Shown here in pieces: positions 53,797 to 61,380 of a stretch of 64,000 nucleotides of DNA. Below the pieces are notes generated by a model. The model did not search any database, was not told the origin of the DNA, and saw only the letters and a list, made by a program, of their open reading frames with translations. The translations under genes were made by a program, and so were the position numbers. Numbering within the stretch: position 1 is the stretch's first letter; the number at the start of each line of letters is the position of its first letter. The DNA is from Chlorobiota bacterium (lineage in GTDB: Bacteria; Bacteroidota; Ignavibacteria; OLB7). Where the stretch lies: the NCBI GenBank assembly GCA_028287785.1, contig JAQBOZ010000027.1:124001-188000 (forward strand), given 5' to 3'.

Positions 53797-54882
53797 ATGT
53801 ATCGGATTGCAGTGCCCCAATCCATGCCGTTCGCGATGGGATGTAGATGATATCGGCGCCTGTTTCCGAATATTACGCAATGGCATTTATCTGCACTTTT
53901 TCAGGATCACCGTGCATCGCCGGATTTCCGGCGTGCCGGGAAATCCCCGGAATCAAGCGTTTCATGTCAATTTCATGTAGAGATGGTATCATATGAATTG
54001 TCGTCGATGATTTTATGGGCATTTGTTTGAATATGGCTGTTACATCGCATTGAAGCGATATTCGATCCGCGTGCGTTGATTCGATCAACGGGATATTCGG
54101 AGCCGTGGCGATGATATATGGGATAAAATGGCGGTTTCTTCGCTATATCGTCAACATGGGATTGTTCGTCCGGCATGTGATATTCAGGTGCTGCCTGGTG
54201 AATTGATGCCGGCCGTTCCTCGGAATTAATCGTGAAATATTCTGAAAGGGTGGCGATCGGCCAATTTATCGGTGAGCTTGAAAAAGCAGTAATCGACTTG
54301 AAGCATTTATCAGGGTTGCAGCCAATACCCTTGCCATGTCATCCTGAACCGGCGGCGAAGGCCCGAAGGGCTGCTCAGGATGACAGGCCGGGCAGGTCCG
54401 TTGATACGAGGATTATTGATGCGGTCAATTATTGCGGGTCCGGTTCCCCGCTCGCCGGCCTTCGGATCGCGGGAATGATAAATCGAGGTTGTGCCGGTCG
54501 AGGATTTTTCATATCGCCATGCGATGAATCCAGCGTGAGCCACTGCCCGGATTCTGTCGGGATATATACTTCGTCGCGTTAATATCGACCGGATGCCGGC
54601 TCTTTCCGTTCGGCTCGGCCGCGGCCTGGCGGCATTGGGGATGCCGTGCGCGCCGTTCATTGAGCGATGTCTGAATGTACAGGCCTTCATGGAAAACGCC
54701 ACTCAGCAACGCTGAATCGTCCTCGTTTACCTGTCGTGCTGTATATTGAATGCAACGGCCATAGTTCCTCCCGACCGGACCATCGTCGCCATTTGCCATT
54801 CATACACAATTATTCAAAGATTCTCGACGGTTCGATAACTTACCGTTACCGTAGTTGAGGGGGTATTAACCAAGGAGACGCC
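53797..54882. other. About 1.1 kb gene-poor, less GC-rich stretch
   Basis: The sequence here is visibly richer in A and T than its neighbours on both sides. I find no recognisable gene. The longest open frames (about 116 and 130 codons, on opposite strands, near 54232-54702) overlap each other and run through an inverted repeat, with no domain or signal peptide. A GTG-initiated frame at 54232 starts with a helix-like stretch (KYSERVAIGQFIGELEKAV) but has no other support. The region ends in AAGGAG before the regulator gene. It looks like decayed or laterally acquired DNA. Confidence 0.5.
54338..54384. repeat. Inverted repeat GTCATCCTGA...TCAGGATGAC
   Basis: A perfect 10-bp inverted repeat encloses a GC-rich centre with AGGCCCGAAGGGCT. 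Hairpins with these GTCATCCTGA ends are common dispersed intergenic repeats in metagenome-derived genomes and are often mistranslated as small proteins. Only one copy is in the window. Confidence 0.65.
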
Positions 54883-56100
54883 ATGCCACGCAAACGCGAC
54901 GTTGCTGTCAGTGAGAGTCTGAAGGAGCTTCTGCGACTCGAGGCCCGGTACAAGGGAAAACCCGAAGCCGCGCGTATTCTGATGTTGAAGCTGCTGAAGG
55001 AATCTCCCGAACGCGAGTTCGAGGACGTGGTCCCGCTGGTGAACTATTCGCGCACCACCGTAAAACGCTGGTGGCGACTATATCGGGGTGGCGGCATTGA
55101 TGCCCTGCTGAACCTGAGCACCAGGGTGAGGGAGCGCCAGCCGGGACAGCCACTGCATGCGTTGAAAAAGAAGCTGGACGCCGGGGAATTTACCAGTATC
55201 GATGACGTTCAGACCTGGATTGATCTGATCAGAGCGAAGAGCAACGGCAGCGTGGAAAAGGGGCGTATCGGTGTTTCGGAGAACCTGAACGGCGCGTACA
55301 ACCGGCATGTGCCGGCTATTCCACAGTCATTGCCGCAGGGGGGAGCAAGCGAATCGGACAGACTGTTTCGATTTCTCGAGGATCTTCCCGTTACTCATAA
55401 TCTTGATGAATGGGTCGGCGCGTTCAAGGCGGCACTCCGGGAATTATTGCAGGATGTTGATCGAATTACGGTCAGTCTCAACGCGCAATGCGATCTTATC
55501 AACCCCGATAAGTACGAGCCGAATGTGTTCGTGGCGCAGAGCGTAACCACGGGACAGAAAACCGTCGATCCGGGATCGATGGAATCCGGTGAGGATTCGC
55601 GCGATCCGTTCAAACGGTTGCTCGATTATCTGCATCGCGTAAAATTTCCGTTCGAGGATTATCACACTCCACACAGCCAGATATTCTATTTCGGGCGGCA
55701 GGCCTATCTGGGGACAATCCTTCTCTGGCGCGATCGTGGAAATCCCCCGATATCTCAGGAAACCGTCCACCTTATGGAGCGCCTGCACGGTTTTCTGATC
55801 CTCATCCTCTCCGATTTCGTTGCCCGGCATCGCGTGGCGAGGCCGCTGGAGCATGTATTCAACGCGGCATTCAGCGAGCTGGCCCGGGAAACCGGCCTGA
55901 CGATGCAGGAACGCCGCATTTTTATATTGCTGCTGATTGGATTATCCTACGAGGAAGTGGCGAAAACCTTGAATATATCGGTTAATACAGTTCGGTATCA
56001 CCTGAGATCGCTGTATAATAAGACCGGAACCCACGGCCAGACGGAGCTGTTCGCGAAGTACTTCACACCCCGCTATGACCCACCCGCGTCCCAGAAATAA
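54883..56100 (+). CDS. Chimeric transcriptional regulator: IS630-like winged-helix N terminus plus LuxR-type HTH C terminus
   Basis: 405 aa. Residues about 20-85 resemble the DNA-binding region of IS630/Tc1-mariner transposases (KGKPEAARILMLKLLKES, then NYSRTTVKRWWRLYRGGGIDALLN), without any DDE catalytic domain after it. A middle part (about 160-325) with DRITVSLNAQCDLINPDKY and LGTILLWRDRGNPPIS has the feel of a GAF-like sensor. Residues about 342-386 form a LuxR/GerE HTH (LTMQERRIFILLLIGLSYEEVAKTL, then SVNTVRYHLRSLYNKTG). AAGGAG sits six bases before the ATG, a stronger site than most in the window. It precedes two genes for secreted proteins on the same strand and may regulate them. The ligand is unknown. 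Confidence 0.78.
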   Translation: MPRKRDVAVSESLKELLRLEARYKGKPEAARILMLKLLKESPEREFEDVVPLVNYSRTTVKRWWRLYRGGGIDALLNLSTRVRERQPGQPLHALKKKLDAGEFTSIDDVQTWIDLIRAKSNGSVEKGRIGVSENLNGAYNRHVPAIPQSLPQGGASESDRLFRFLEDLPVTHNLDEWVGAFKAALRELLQDVDRITVSLNAQCDLINPDKYEPNVFVAQSVTTGQKTVDPGSMESGEDSRDPFKRLLDYLHRVKFPFEDYHTPHSQIFYFGRQAYLGTILLWRDRGNPPISQETVHLMERLHGFLILILSDFVARHRVARPLEHVFNAAFSELARETGLTMQERRIFILLLIGLSYEEVAKTLNISVNTVRYHLRSLYNKTGTHGQTELFAKYFTPRYDPPASQK

Positions 56101-56274
56101 GGTCCATCGATAAGGTCCGTTTGAGTGCAGAACTACATCTACATGCGGGTGACTTCACCATGCCGGATGTTGCATCTTTGTGCGGCGCTGAAACCAGGTG
56201 TTGCTCAGGCTCCCAACTTCCATGAGCAACATCCCATCGCGTTAGTCTTCACTTGCCAGATTCAAGGAATGCCC

Positions 56275-56877
56275 ATGAAAGGAGCTCTACTCGCGTTCGC
56301 TCTTCTGTTGATCTGTGTTATCTCTGCTCACTCACAGCAGATCCCATGTATTGATGCCGGCTCGACGATCGAGGATACGGTATATCAATCACTTACGATC
56401 CCGGGCGGCATCTTCGGCTTCAGCAGATCCGGTATCACTCCCCTCAGTTCCGGCGGTTTGATCCTCTCCTGGGAGTTCATCTCCGAACGCACTTCGAGCG
56501 GCCAGCATAACTATGTTATCAGCATCCCCTCCATCTCCTTCAGCGGAGATTGCAGTGGGGTGGACGGGATGACCGCCTCGCAGATCCTCGATCTGATAGC
56601 AAAGGCGACGGTGTCTCGTGGCGTTGCTCTTGGATACACCCCCTGTCCGGCCTCGTGTTCGGCCCCGACGCTGACGAAAGTATCGCAGCCGGCGTGCGTC
56701 AAACGCACTGGAAGCGGTTGCGCGACCCATTTCTCCGCATGCGTACCGATCGAATGCTGTGTGCGATTCTACAGCGTTTGCTGCCCGAACGGAACGACAT
56801 CACCTCAAGTCACCCTCCTCGGCGCTTCGAGCGGCGGGTGCTCAGGCCTGGAAGGATGCGAGCCCACCTGCCCATGA
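56275..56877 (+). CDS. Cysteine-rich secreted protein of unknown function
   Basis: 200 aa. A signal peptide (MKGALLAFALLLICVISAHSQ) is followed by a mature chain with 14 cysteines, an even number that suits disulfides. Residues 25-120 form a beta-rich part (TIEDTVYQSLTIPGGIFGF, then GGLILSWEFISER). The Cys-rich second half has clustered motifs CPASC, CVPIECC, SVCC and GCSGLEGCEPTC. I recognise no family and see no T9SS-type C-terminal domain, so export would be by Sec only unless another route exists. AAGGA lies seven bases before the chosen ATG. It sits between a chimeric regulator and a T9SS-domain protein, spaced 175 and 53 bases from them. Confidence 0.7.
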   Translation: MKGALLAFALLLICVISAHSQQIPCIDAGSTIEDTVYQSLTIPGGIFGFSRSGITPLSSGGLILSWEFISERTSSGQHNYVISIPSISFSGDCSGVDGMTASQILDLIAKATVSRGVALGYTPCPASCSAPTLTKVSQPACVKRTGSGCATHFSACVPIECCVRFYSVCCPNGTTSPQVTLLGASSGGCSGLEGCEPTCP

Positions 56878-56930
56878 CCTGAATTGCAATCGAACTATTC
56901 GCGGTAGCCATAAACTGAAAAGGTACAATC

Positions 56931-57467
56931 ATGATGAACGGAAAAAATCTACGAATGGTCGTCGCCGGGATCGCTCTCGGGTTGGTCGCGGCCACAGGCA
57001 CGATGCGCGCACAGATATCCGACCACCGCGAGAACCAGTCGGCGTCCCATTCCAACGTCCAGGTGATGGTGGTGGCAATGGAGCACGGTCGCTATCTCAT
57101 CACGCAGAATGGGGGATCGAGCTGGGGAATCGTTGAGGCGAAGGATATCACCTCGTTGCCGGGGAATATTCTACAGCTTATCAAGCGAACCAGCGCCGAA
57201 AATCCCTCCACGGCGGTTACCGCCATGCCCAACCCCGCGCGGGAACGGGTCACCCTCCGCTATGCGCTGCCAGAGCCGGGCAACGTATCGGTCGCGCTGT
57301 TCGATATGACGGGCCAGCAGGTGCTCAGCAGGAGCCAGCAGATGTTCCAGACCGGCGAGCATGCCGATGTTATCGATATTTCGAGCCTGCCCGGCGGAGC
57401 CTACTACTACCGAATCATTGTTGATGGGGGGGCCATCGGTAATGGTGTAGTCACGGTTGTCCGCTGA
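56931..57467 (+). CDS. Small secreted protein with T9SS-type C-terminal sorting domain
   Basis: 178 aa. The signal peptide ends near MRAQ (residue 28). Residues 29-90 carry a short beta-rich unit (SNVQVMVVAMEHGRYLITQNG, then SWGIVEAKDI). Residues 95-178 are a T9SS type A-like sorting domain: TAMPNPARERVTLRYALP, VALFDMTGQQVL, ADVIDISSLPGGAYYYRI, ending GVVTVVR. Cargo of only about 60 residues is unusual. The gene lies 53 bases after the Cys-rich protein gene, so the two are probably co-expressed and may act together at the cell surface. A long inverted repeat and then a strong terminator follow. Confidence 0.82.
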   Translation: MMNGKNLRMVVAGIALGLVAATGTMRAQISDHRENQSASHSNVQVMVVAMEHGRYLITQNGGSSWGIVEAKDITSLPGNILQLIKRTSAENPSTAVTAMPNPARERVTLRYALPEPGNVSVALFDMTGQQVLSRSQQMFQTGEHADVIDISSLPGGAYYYRIIVDGGAIGNGVVTVVR

Positions 57468-57474
57468 CGCAAAT

Positions 57475-57570
57475 CGGACGGCATTGCAATCACAGTAACC
57501 ACCCGGCCTGCATCACGCAGAAATGCAGGCTCAAACAAGTGTGCAATGCCGTCCGGGCTCGTAATTTTTT
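57475..57570 (+). terminator. Long two-tier inverted repeat ending in a T-run
   Basis: A perfect 14-bp outer stem (CGGACGGCATTGCA at 57475-57488 with 57542-57555) encloses an inner 8-bp stem (GCCTGCAT at 57506-57513 with 57523-57530), and six Ts follow at 57565-57570. It starts 8 bases after the T9SS-domain gene stop. It is larger than a normal terminator and may be a structured 3' UTR or a boundary element. Confidence 0.55.
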
Positions 57571-57599
57571 CACCGCCTCATTGTAGAGGCAGTTTCAAT

Positions 57600-57632
57600 G
57601 GCCGGTCGCAGTCTTGCGACCGGCCTGTTTTA
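57600..57632 (+). terminator. Rho-independent terminator
   Basis: GGCCGGTCGCA at 57600-57610 pairs exactly with 57615-57625 across a 4-base loop, followed by TGTTTTATTT. Confidence 0.88.
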
Positions 57633-57767
57633 TTTCAGGGGATAGCCCAGGCGAATGTCCGGCCGGTCCCCCGATGTGACCAAATCCTTGTCGAATCGTA
57701 AACGGAGCCGCCCTTCCGGAATTCATCAGGATGTCGGTCTCGCAAAAAGCGCTAACTTCGGCGCGAT

Positions 57768-58400
57768 ATGCCAAATCGTGAGACCATATCGAAGGAGGAG
57801 CGGCAGCTCAGAAGCCGCCAGGAGGATTACGACCTGGTGGCGCGCGCGCTTCAGGGTGATCAATCCGCCTATGCCCGCCTCCGCAACAAGTACTGGCGTT
57901 CGATCGAGGCGATGCTCAGCCGGATGATCCGCGATAAGAACGACGCTGAGGATCTGACGCAGGAGGCCTTCATCAAGGCGTTCAACTCGCTTCAGAGCTT
58001 CAACACGGAGTATGCCTTCTCCACCTGGCTCTATAAGATCGCCTCGAACAACTGTATCGATTATCTCAGAAAGCGTCGGCTGAAGACCGTTTCGATCGAT
58101 GCCCCCGTGCAGACCCACGACGGTGAGGTGCATATGGAGATCGCCGATCCCAGCGCCGTCCGTCCCGATGTGCCCCTTACCTCCGCCGAGCGGACAGCCG
58201 TGCTTCAGGATGCCATCAGGAACCTGCCGGAGAAGTACCGCATCGTCATCGAGCTGCGGCATACGCAGGAGATGGAGTACGCCGATATCGCCCGGAAACT
58301 GGAACTCCCGCTCGGCACCGTCAAAGCCCACCTCTTCCGCGCCCGCGCGCTCCTCCTGAAGCGTCTTCAGGGGAAGCTGGTTCACTTCGAGGAGGATTGA
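57768..58400 (+). CDS. ECF RNA polymerase sigma factor (SigW/RpoE-like)
   Basis: 210 aa. Region 2: YDLVARALQGDQSAYARLRNKY, then DAEDLTQEAFIKAFNSLQSF and FSTWLYKIASNNCIDYLRKRR, which is typical for binding the -10 region. Region 4: RNLPEKYRIVIELRHTQEMEYADIARKLELPLGTVKAHLFRARALL with the -35-binding HTH. A linker of about 35 residues (SIDAPVQTHDGEVHMEI) joins them. Unlike the other sigma gene in the window it is not followed by an anti-sigma gene, since the next gene is convergent. Members of this subgroup in Bacteroidota often have near-constitutive roles. Confidence 0.94.
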   Translation: MPNRETISKEERQLRSRQEDYDLVARALQGDQSAYARLRNKYWRSIEAMLSRMIRDKNDAEDLTQEAFIKAFNSLQSFNTEYAFSTWLYKIASNNCIDYLRKRRLKTVSIDAPVQTHDGEVHMEIADPSAVRPDVPLTSAERTAVLQDAIRNLPEKYRIVIELRHTQEMEYADIARKLELPLGTVKAHLFRARALLLKRLQGKLVHFEED

Positions 58401-58425
58401 TACCCCCGCCATGCCGGCTTCGGCT

Positions 58426-59043
58426 CTATCCCAGCTTCCAGCTCCGCATCACCTCGTACGCCGATCCGGCCCCCGAAAGCCTGCTCCGCATCAGCACCAT
58501 CTCCCCCACGTGACTGCACGGAGAAAGGCACTCCCTCCCGATGATATCGTCCACCAGTTCGCGCAGACCGTCCAGCGGCCGGGAAATCCTTCCCAGGGTG
58601 ATATGCGGCCGGTAACGCCGCCCCTCCGGTTGCAGCCCCATCTCCCGCGCGTGCCTCTCCGTCCGTTCCTGCAGGTGGAGAAGCCGATCGCTGTCCGCGC
58701 CGGTCTCTCCGGCCACACCGGCCCAGAATACTTTCGGCGCCCGGAGCATCGGAAAGGCGCCCAGGCCGCTGGCGCGGATGGAGAATCCGTGAAACGCATC
58801 GGCGGGGATATCGATCTCGCCTGCCATGCGAAGCTGATCGGTGGTGATCTCGCCGAGAAATCGAAGCGTTATATGGATGTTCCTCTCCGGAACCCAGCGG
58901 ACGTGGGTCGGGTGACGGCTCAACAGGCCGATCATCTCCGCCAGATAGGCATTTGCCTCCGGCGCCAGCCGGATGGCGTAGAAACAGCGATGCAGCCCCG
59001 CGCCGGTTGCGGTAACGTGTTGTGAACTGGTTTGATGATTCAT
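58426..59043 (-). CDS. thpR: RNA 2',3'-cyclic phosphodiesterase (ThpR/LigT)
   Basis: 205 aa 2H phosphoesterase. The two HxTx motifs are visible: HITLRFLG (near 57-64) and HITLGRI (near 148-154). The N terminus RCFYAIRLAPEANAYLAEMI and VRWVPERNIH are typical, as is the final segment MVLMRSRLSGAGSAYEV. It hydrolyses or ligates 2',3'-cyclic phosphate RNA ends; the physiological role is unclear. The stop faces the ECF sigma stop with 25 bases between. It is divergent from the subtilase gene. Confidence 0.93.
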   Translation of the reverse strand: MNHQTSSQHVTATGAGLHRCFYAIRLAPEANAYLAEMIGLLSRHPTHVRWVPERNIHITLRFLGEITTDQLRMAGEIDIPADAFHGFSIRASGLGAFPMLRAPKVFWAGVAGETGADSDRLLHLQERTERHAREMGLQPEGRRYRPHITLGRISRPLDGLRELVDDIIGRECLSPCSHVGEMVLMRSRLSGAGSAYEVMRSWKLG

Positions 59044-59073
59044 GGCGGCGGTTGATCTTTATGGAGATAGGGC

Positions 59074-60648
59074 ATGCCGCCGGACGCTTCGCTCGTCGCC
59101 GTCCGGTGCCTGCCACGGATCGATAATGGAATGGGAATGAGCCGGAAGATACCGTTGAAAAAGATACTGAAGCCGCGGGAATTTGCGATGCCGACGGAGA
59201 TGGTTCGCGCGCCGGTGGATGATGCATCATTGCCGGATGCCCCGCCATGCCCGCTCTGCGAGGAGGGGGAGCCCGTCCCGGACCCGTCGGAGCTTGTCGG
59301 CATCTTCGATTACGAGACCGATCAGCGCGATCTCCTGATCAGTTTTCTCCGTCTTACCCATCCGGGGCTCGATCCGGCTCAACCATTGCACCGTGGCTGT
59401 CTGGAAAGGAGCGAGCGGGAGCTGCAACGCGCGCAGCTTCGGATGGAGGACGGGCAGGCGCACTATATCGATCTATCGCTTGGCCTTACGCCCATCCTGA
59501 CCACGCCGATCCGGATGAACGCCGATCTCCGCTTCACCGGCCGTGGCGTCACCATCGCCTTCGTCGACAGCGGCTTCTATCCCCATCCCGATCTGATTCT
59601 TCCCCGGAACCGCATCGTGGCGATGTACGATGCCGTCCGCAACCGCGAGGTTCGCGACATCTCCCGCGCCGGCCTTGCCGATCCGCGCATCCCGGCGTGG
59701 CACGGAACCATGGCCGCTTCCTCCGCCGCCGGCAACGGATATCTATCGCACGGCCGCTACCGCGGCATCGCCAGCGATGCCCGGCTGGTGCTGATCAGGG
59801 CGATGACGCCGAACTACCGGATCAGGACTCCGCAGGTGGTGCGGGCGCTTCAGTGGATCAGGGAGAACCGCCGGCGATACGATATCAGGATCGTCAACCT
59901 CTCCCTCGGCGTCGATGAGATAGCGGGGTCGATGGACCATCCGGTGATAGCGCTGGTGGAGGAGCTGTCGGCCAGCGGCGTGGTGATCGTGGCGGCATCC
60001 GGCAACAACCCATCGCTGCCGATCAAGCCCCCCGGCTCCGCCCCGTCCGCCATTACGGTCGGGGGCTACAACGATCATAACTCCACCGAGTGGATGCTTC
60101 GCGAGCTATGGCACAGCTCCTATGGCTCCTTGCCCGGCAACGGGATCAAGCCGGAGCTGCTGGCCCCCGCGATCTGGGTCGCCGCCCCGATTCTTCCCCG
60201 GACCGCCGTCAAGCTGGAGGCGGAGGCGCTCTTCAGCATGGCGGTCGCAGACGATCGCGAGCTCAGGCGTCTGATTCCCGTGCTGGCCCCGCTCACGCCG
60301 GTCGGCGACAGGCTCCGAACGGCGCGCGCGCGGCCGGTGCTGGCCCGTTCCATCGTGTTGAGCCGTATCGCCGCCGAGAAGCTGATCACCCCCGATTACA
60401 AGCATGTGGACGGAACGTCGTTCGCGGCGCCGATCGTCAGCTCGATTGTCGCGCAGATGCTGGAAGCCCGTCCAAACCTGAACCCCGCGGAGGTGAAGGA
60501 GATCCTGTCGACCACCGCCATGCTTCTGACCGATGTCCCCTCGGAGGTTCAGGGGCACGGCATTGTCAACCCCGGAGGGGCGATCGAGATGACGTTGAAC
60601 TCCGTGCGCGATCCCTGGGAGGGGGAGCACCGGCCGGGGACGGGGTAG
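59074..60648 (+). CDS. Subtilisin-like (S8) serine protease without signal peptide
   Basis: 524 aa. The catalytic triad is complete: Asp in IAFVDSGFY, His in WHGTMAASSAAG, Ser in DGTSFAAPIVSS, with the oxyanion Asn in VAASGNNPSL. The first 150 residues form a charged N-terminal extension (IPLKKILKPREF, PPCPLCEEGEPVPD), with no hydrophobic signal. About 90 residues are inserted between the Asn and Ser motifs (AVADDRELRRLIPVLAPL and neighbours). Lack of a leader suggests action in the cytoplasm or export by a non-Sec route. GGAG lies seven bases before the chosen ATG; later Mets at 59131 and 59137 are possible starts. Confidence 0.88.
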   Translation: MPPDASLVAVRCLPRIDNGMGMSRKIPLKKILKPREFAMPTEMVRAPVDDASLPDAPPCPLCEEGEPVPDPSELVGIFDYETDQRDLLISFLRLTHPGLDPAQPLHRGCLERSERELQRAQLRMEDGQAHYIDLSLGLTPILTTPIRMNADLRFTGRGVTIAFVDSGFYPHPDLILPRNRIVAMYDAVRNREVRDISRAGLADPRIPAWHGTMAASSAAGNGYLSHGRYRGIASDARLVLIRAMTPNYRIRTPQVVRALQWIRENRRRYDIRIVNLSLGVDEIAGSMDHPVIALVEELSASGVVIVAASGNNPSLPIKPPGSAPSAITVGGYNDHNSTEWMLRELWHSSYGSLPGNGIKPELLAPAIWVAAPILPRTAVKLEAEALFSMAVADDRELRRLIPVLAPLTPVGDRLRTARARPVLARSIVLSRIAAEKLITPDYKHVDGTSFAAPIVSSIVAQMLEARPNLNPAEVKEILSTTAMLLTDVPSEVQGHGIVNPGGAIEMTLNSVRDPWEGEHRPGTG

Positions 60649-60775
60649 ACCTTCGCGACGCGCGGCTGCGCGATGGGAATGGAGTAACTTCTTCTCTCTA
60701 TCGAGGTTGTTGCGGCGGGCGCGGGAGAGCGCCGCGGGATATCCTTTCGTATACTGAACGCATTCGGGAAGAGCA

Positions 60776-61363
60776 ATGGACGGTGGCATTCTCACCAGCA
60801 TGTTTCATGTCGAGCTACCGGTGATCGAGAAGATCATCAGGCCCATCATCGTCTATATCGCCCTGGTCGTCGGGCTCAGGCTGGCCGGCAAGCGCGAGCT
60901 GGCGCAGTTGAACACATTTGATCTGGTGGTGCTTCTCACGCTTTCAAATACGGTGCAGAACGCGATCATCGGCTCCGATAACTCGGTGAGCGGCGGGCTG
61001 ATCGGCATGGTGACGCTGCTGATCCTCAACTATGCGATCGTACGTTTCATGACCGGGCATAGCAGGATCGAAAAACTTGTCGAGGGGAACTCCGAGTATC
61101 TGATCCGGGATGGAAAGATCCAGACGAAGCGGCTTCGCCAGGAGATGATATCGCTGCACGAGCTTGAGATGGCGGCGCGGAAGCAGGGATTTATCTCGCT
61201 CAAGGATATCGAGGAAGCCGTCCTCGACCCCAGCGGCGCCCTCTGCTTTATCCCGAAAAAGCCCGAGCCGGAGGTGATGCGTTTCAAGGAGCTTGCCGGA
61301 CGGCTGGAACGGATCGAGGCGCTGCTTCTGGCCCGCGACAGGCCCGAACAGGAGAACACGTAA
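60776..61363 (+). CDS. DUF421/YetF-like membrane protein
   Basis: 195 aa. Three N-terminal membrane segments (IIRPIIVYIALVVGLRLAG, NTFDLVVLLTLSNTVQNAI, GLIGMVTLLILNYAIV) are followed by the DUF421 cytoplasmic domain with the family motif GKRELAQLNTFDLV, ...NSEYLIRDGKIQTKRLRQEMIS, LHELEMAARKQGFISLKDIEEAVLDPSG and GALCFIPK. The C terminus is charged and helical. The family is widespread in spore formers and environmental bacteria with no settled function. It is 128 bases after the subtilase gene on the same strand and convergent with the mannosidase gene. Confidence 0.88.
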   Translation: MDGGILTSMFHVELPVIEKIIRPIIVYIALVVGLRLAGKRELAQLNTFDLVVLLTLSNTVQNAIIGSDNSVSGGLIGMVTLLILNYAIVRFMTGHSRIEKLVEGNSEYLIRDGKIQTKRLRQEMISLHELEMAARKQGFISLKDIEEAVLDPSGALCFIPKKPEPEVMRFKELAGRLERIEALLLARDRPEQENT

Positions 61364-61380
61364 CCCGCCGCCCGAGGGAA

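Noticed and set aside
54232-54582. Possible 116-codon gene with GTG start
   Set aside because: It runs through a dispersed inverted repeat, has no ribosome-binding site or domain, and overlaps an equally long frame on the other strand.
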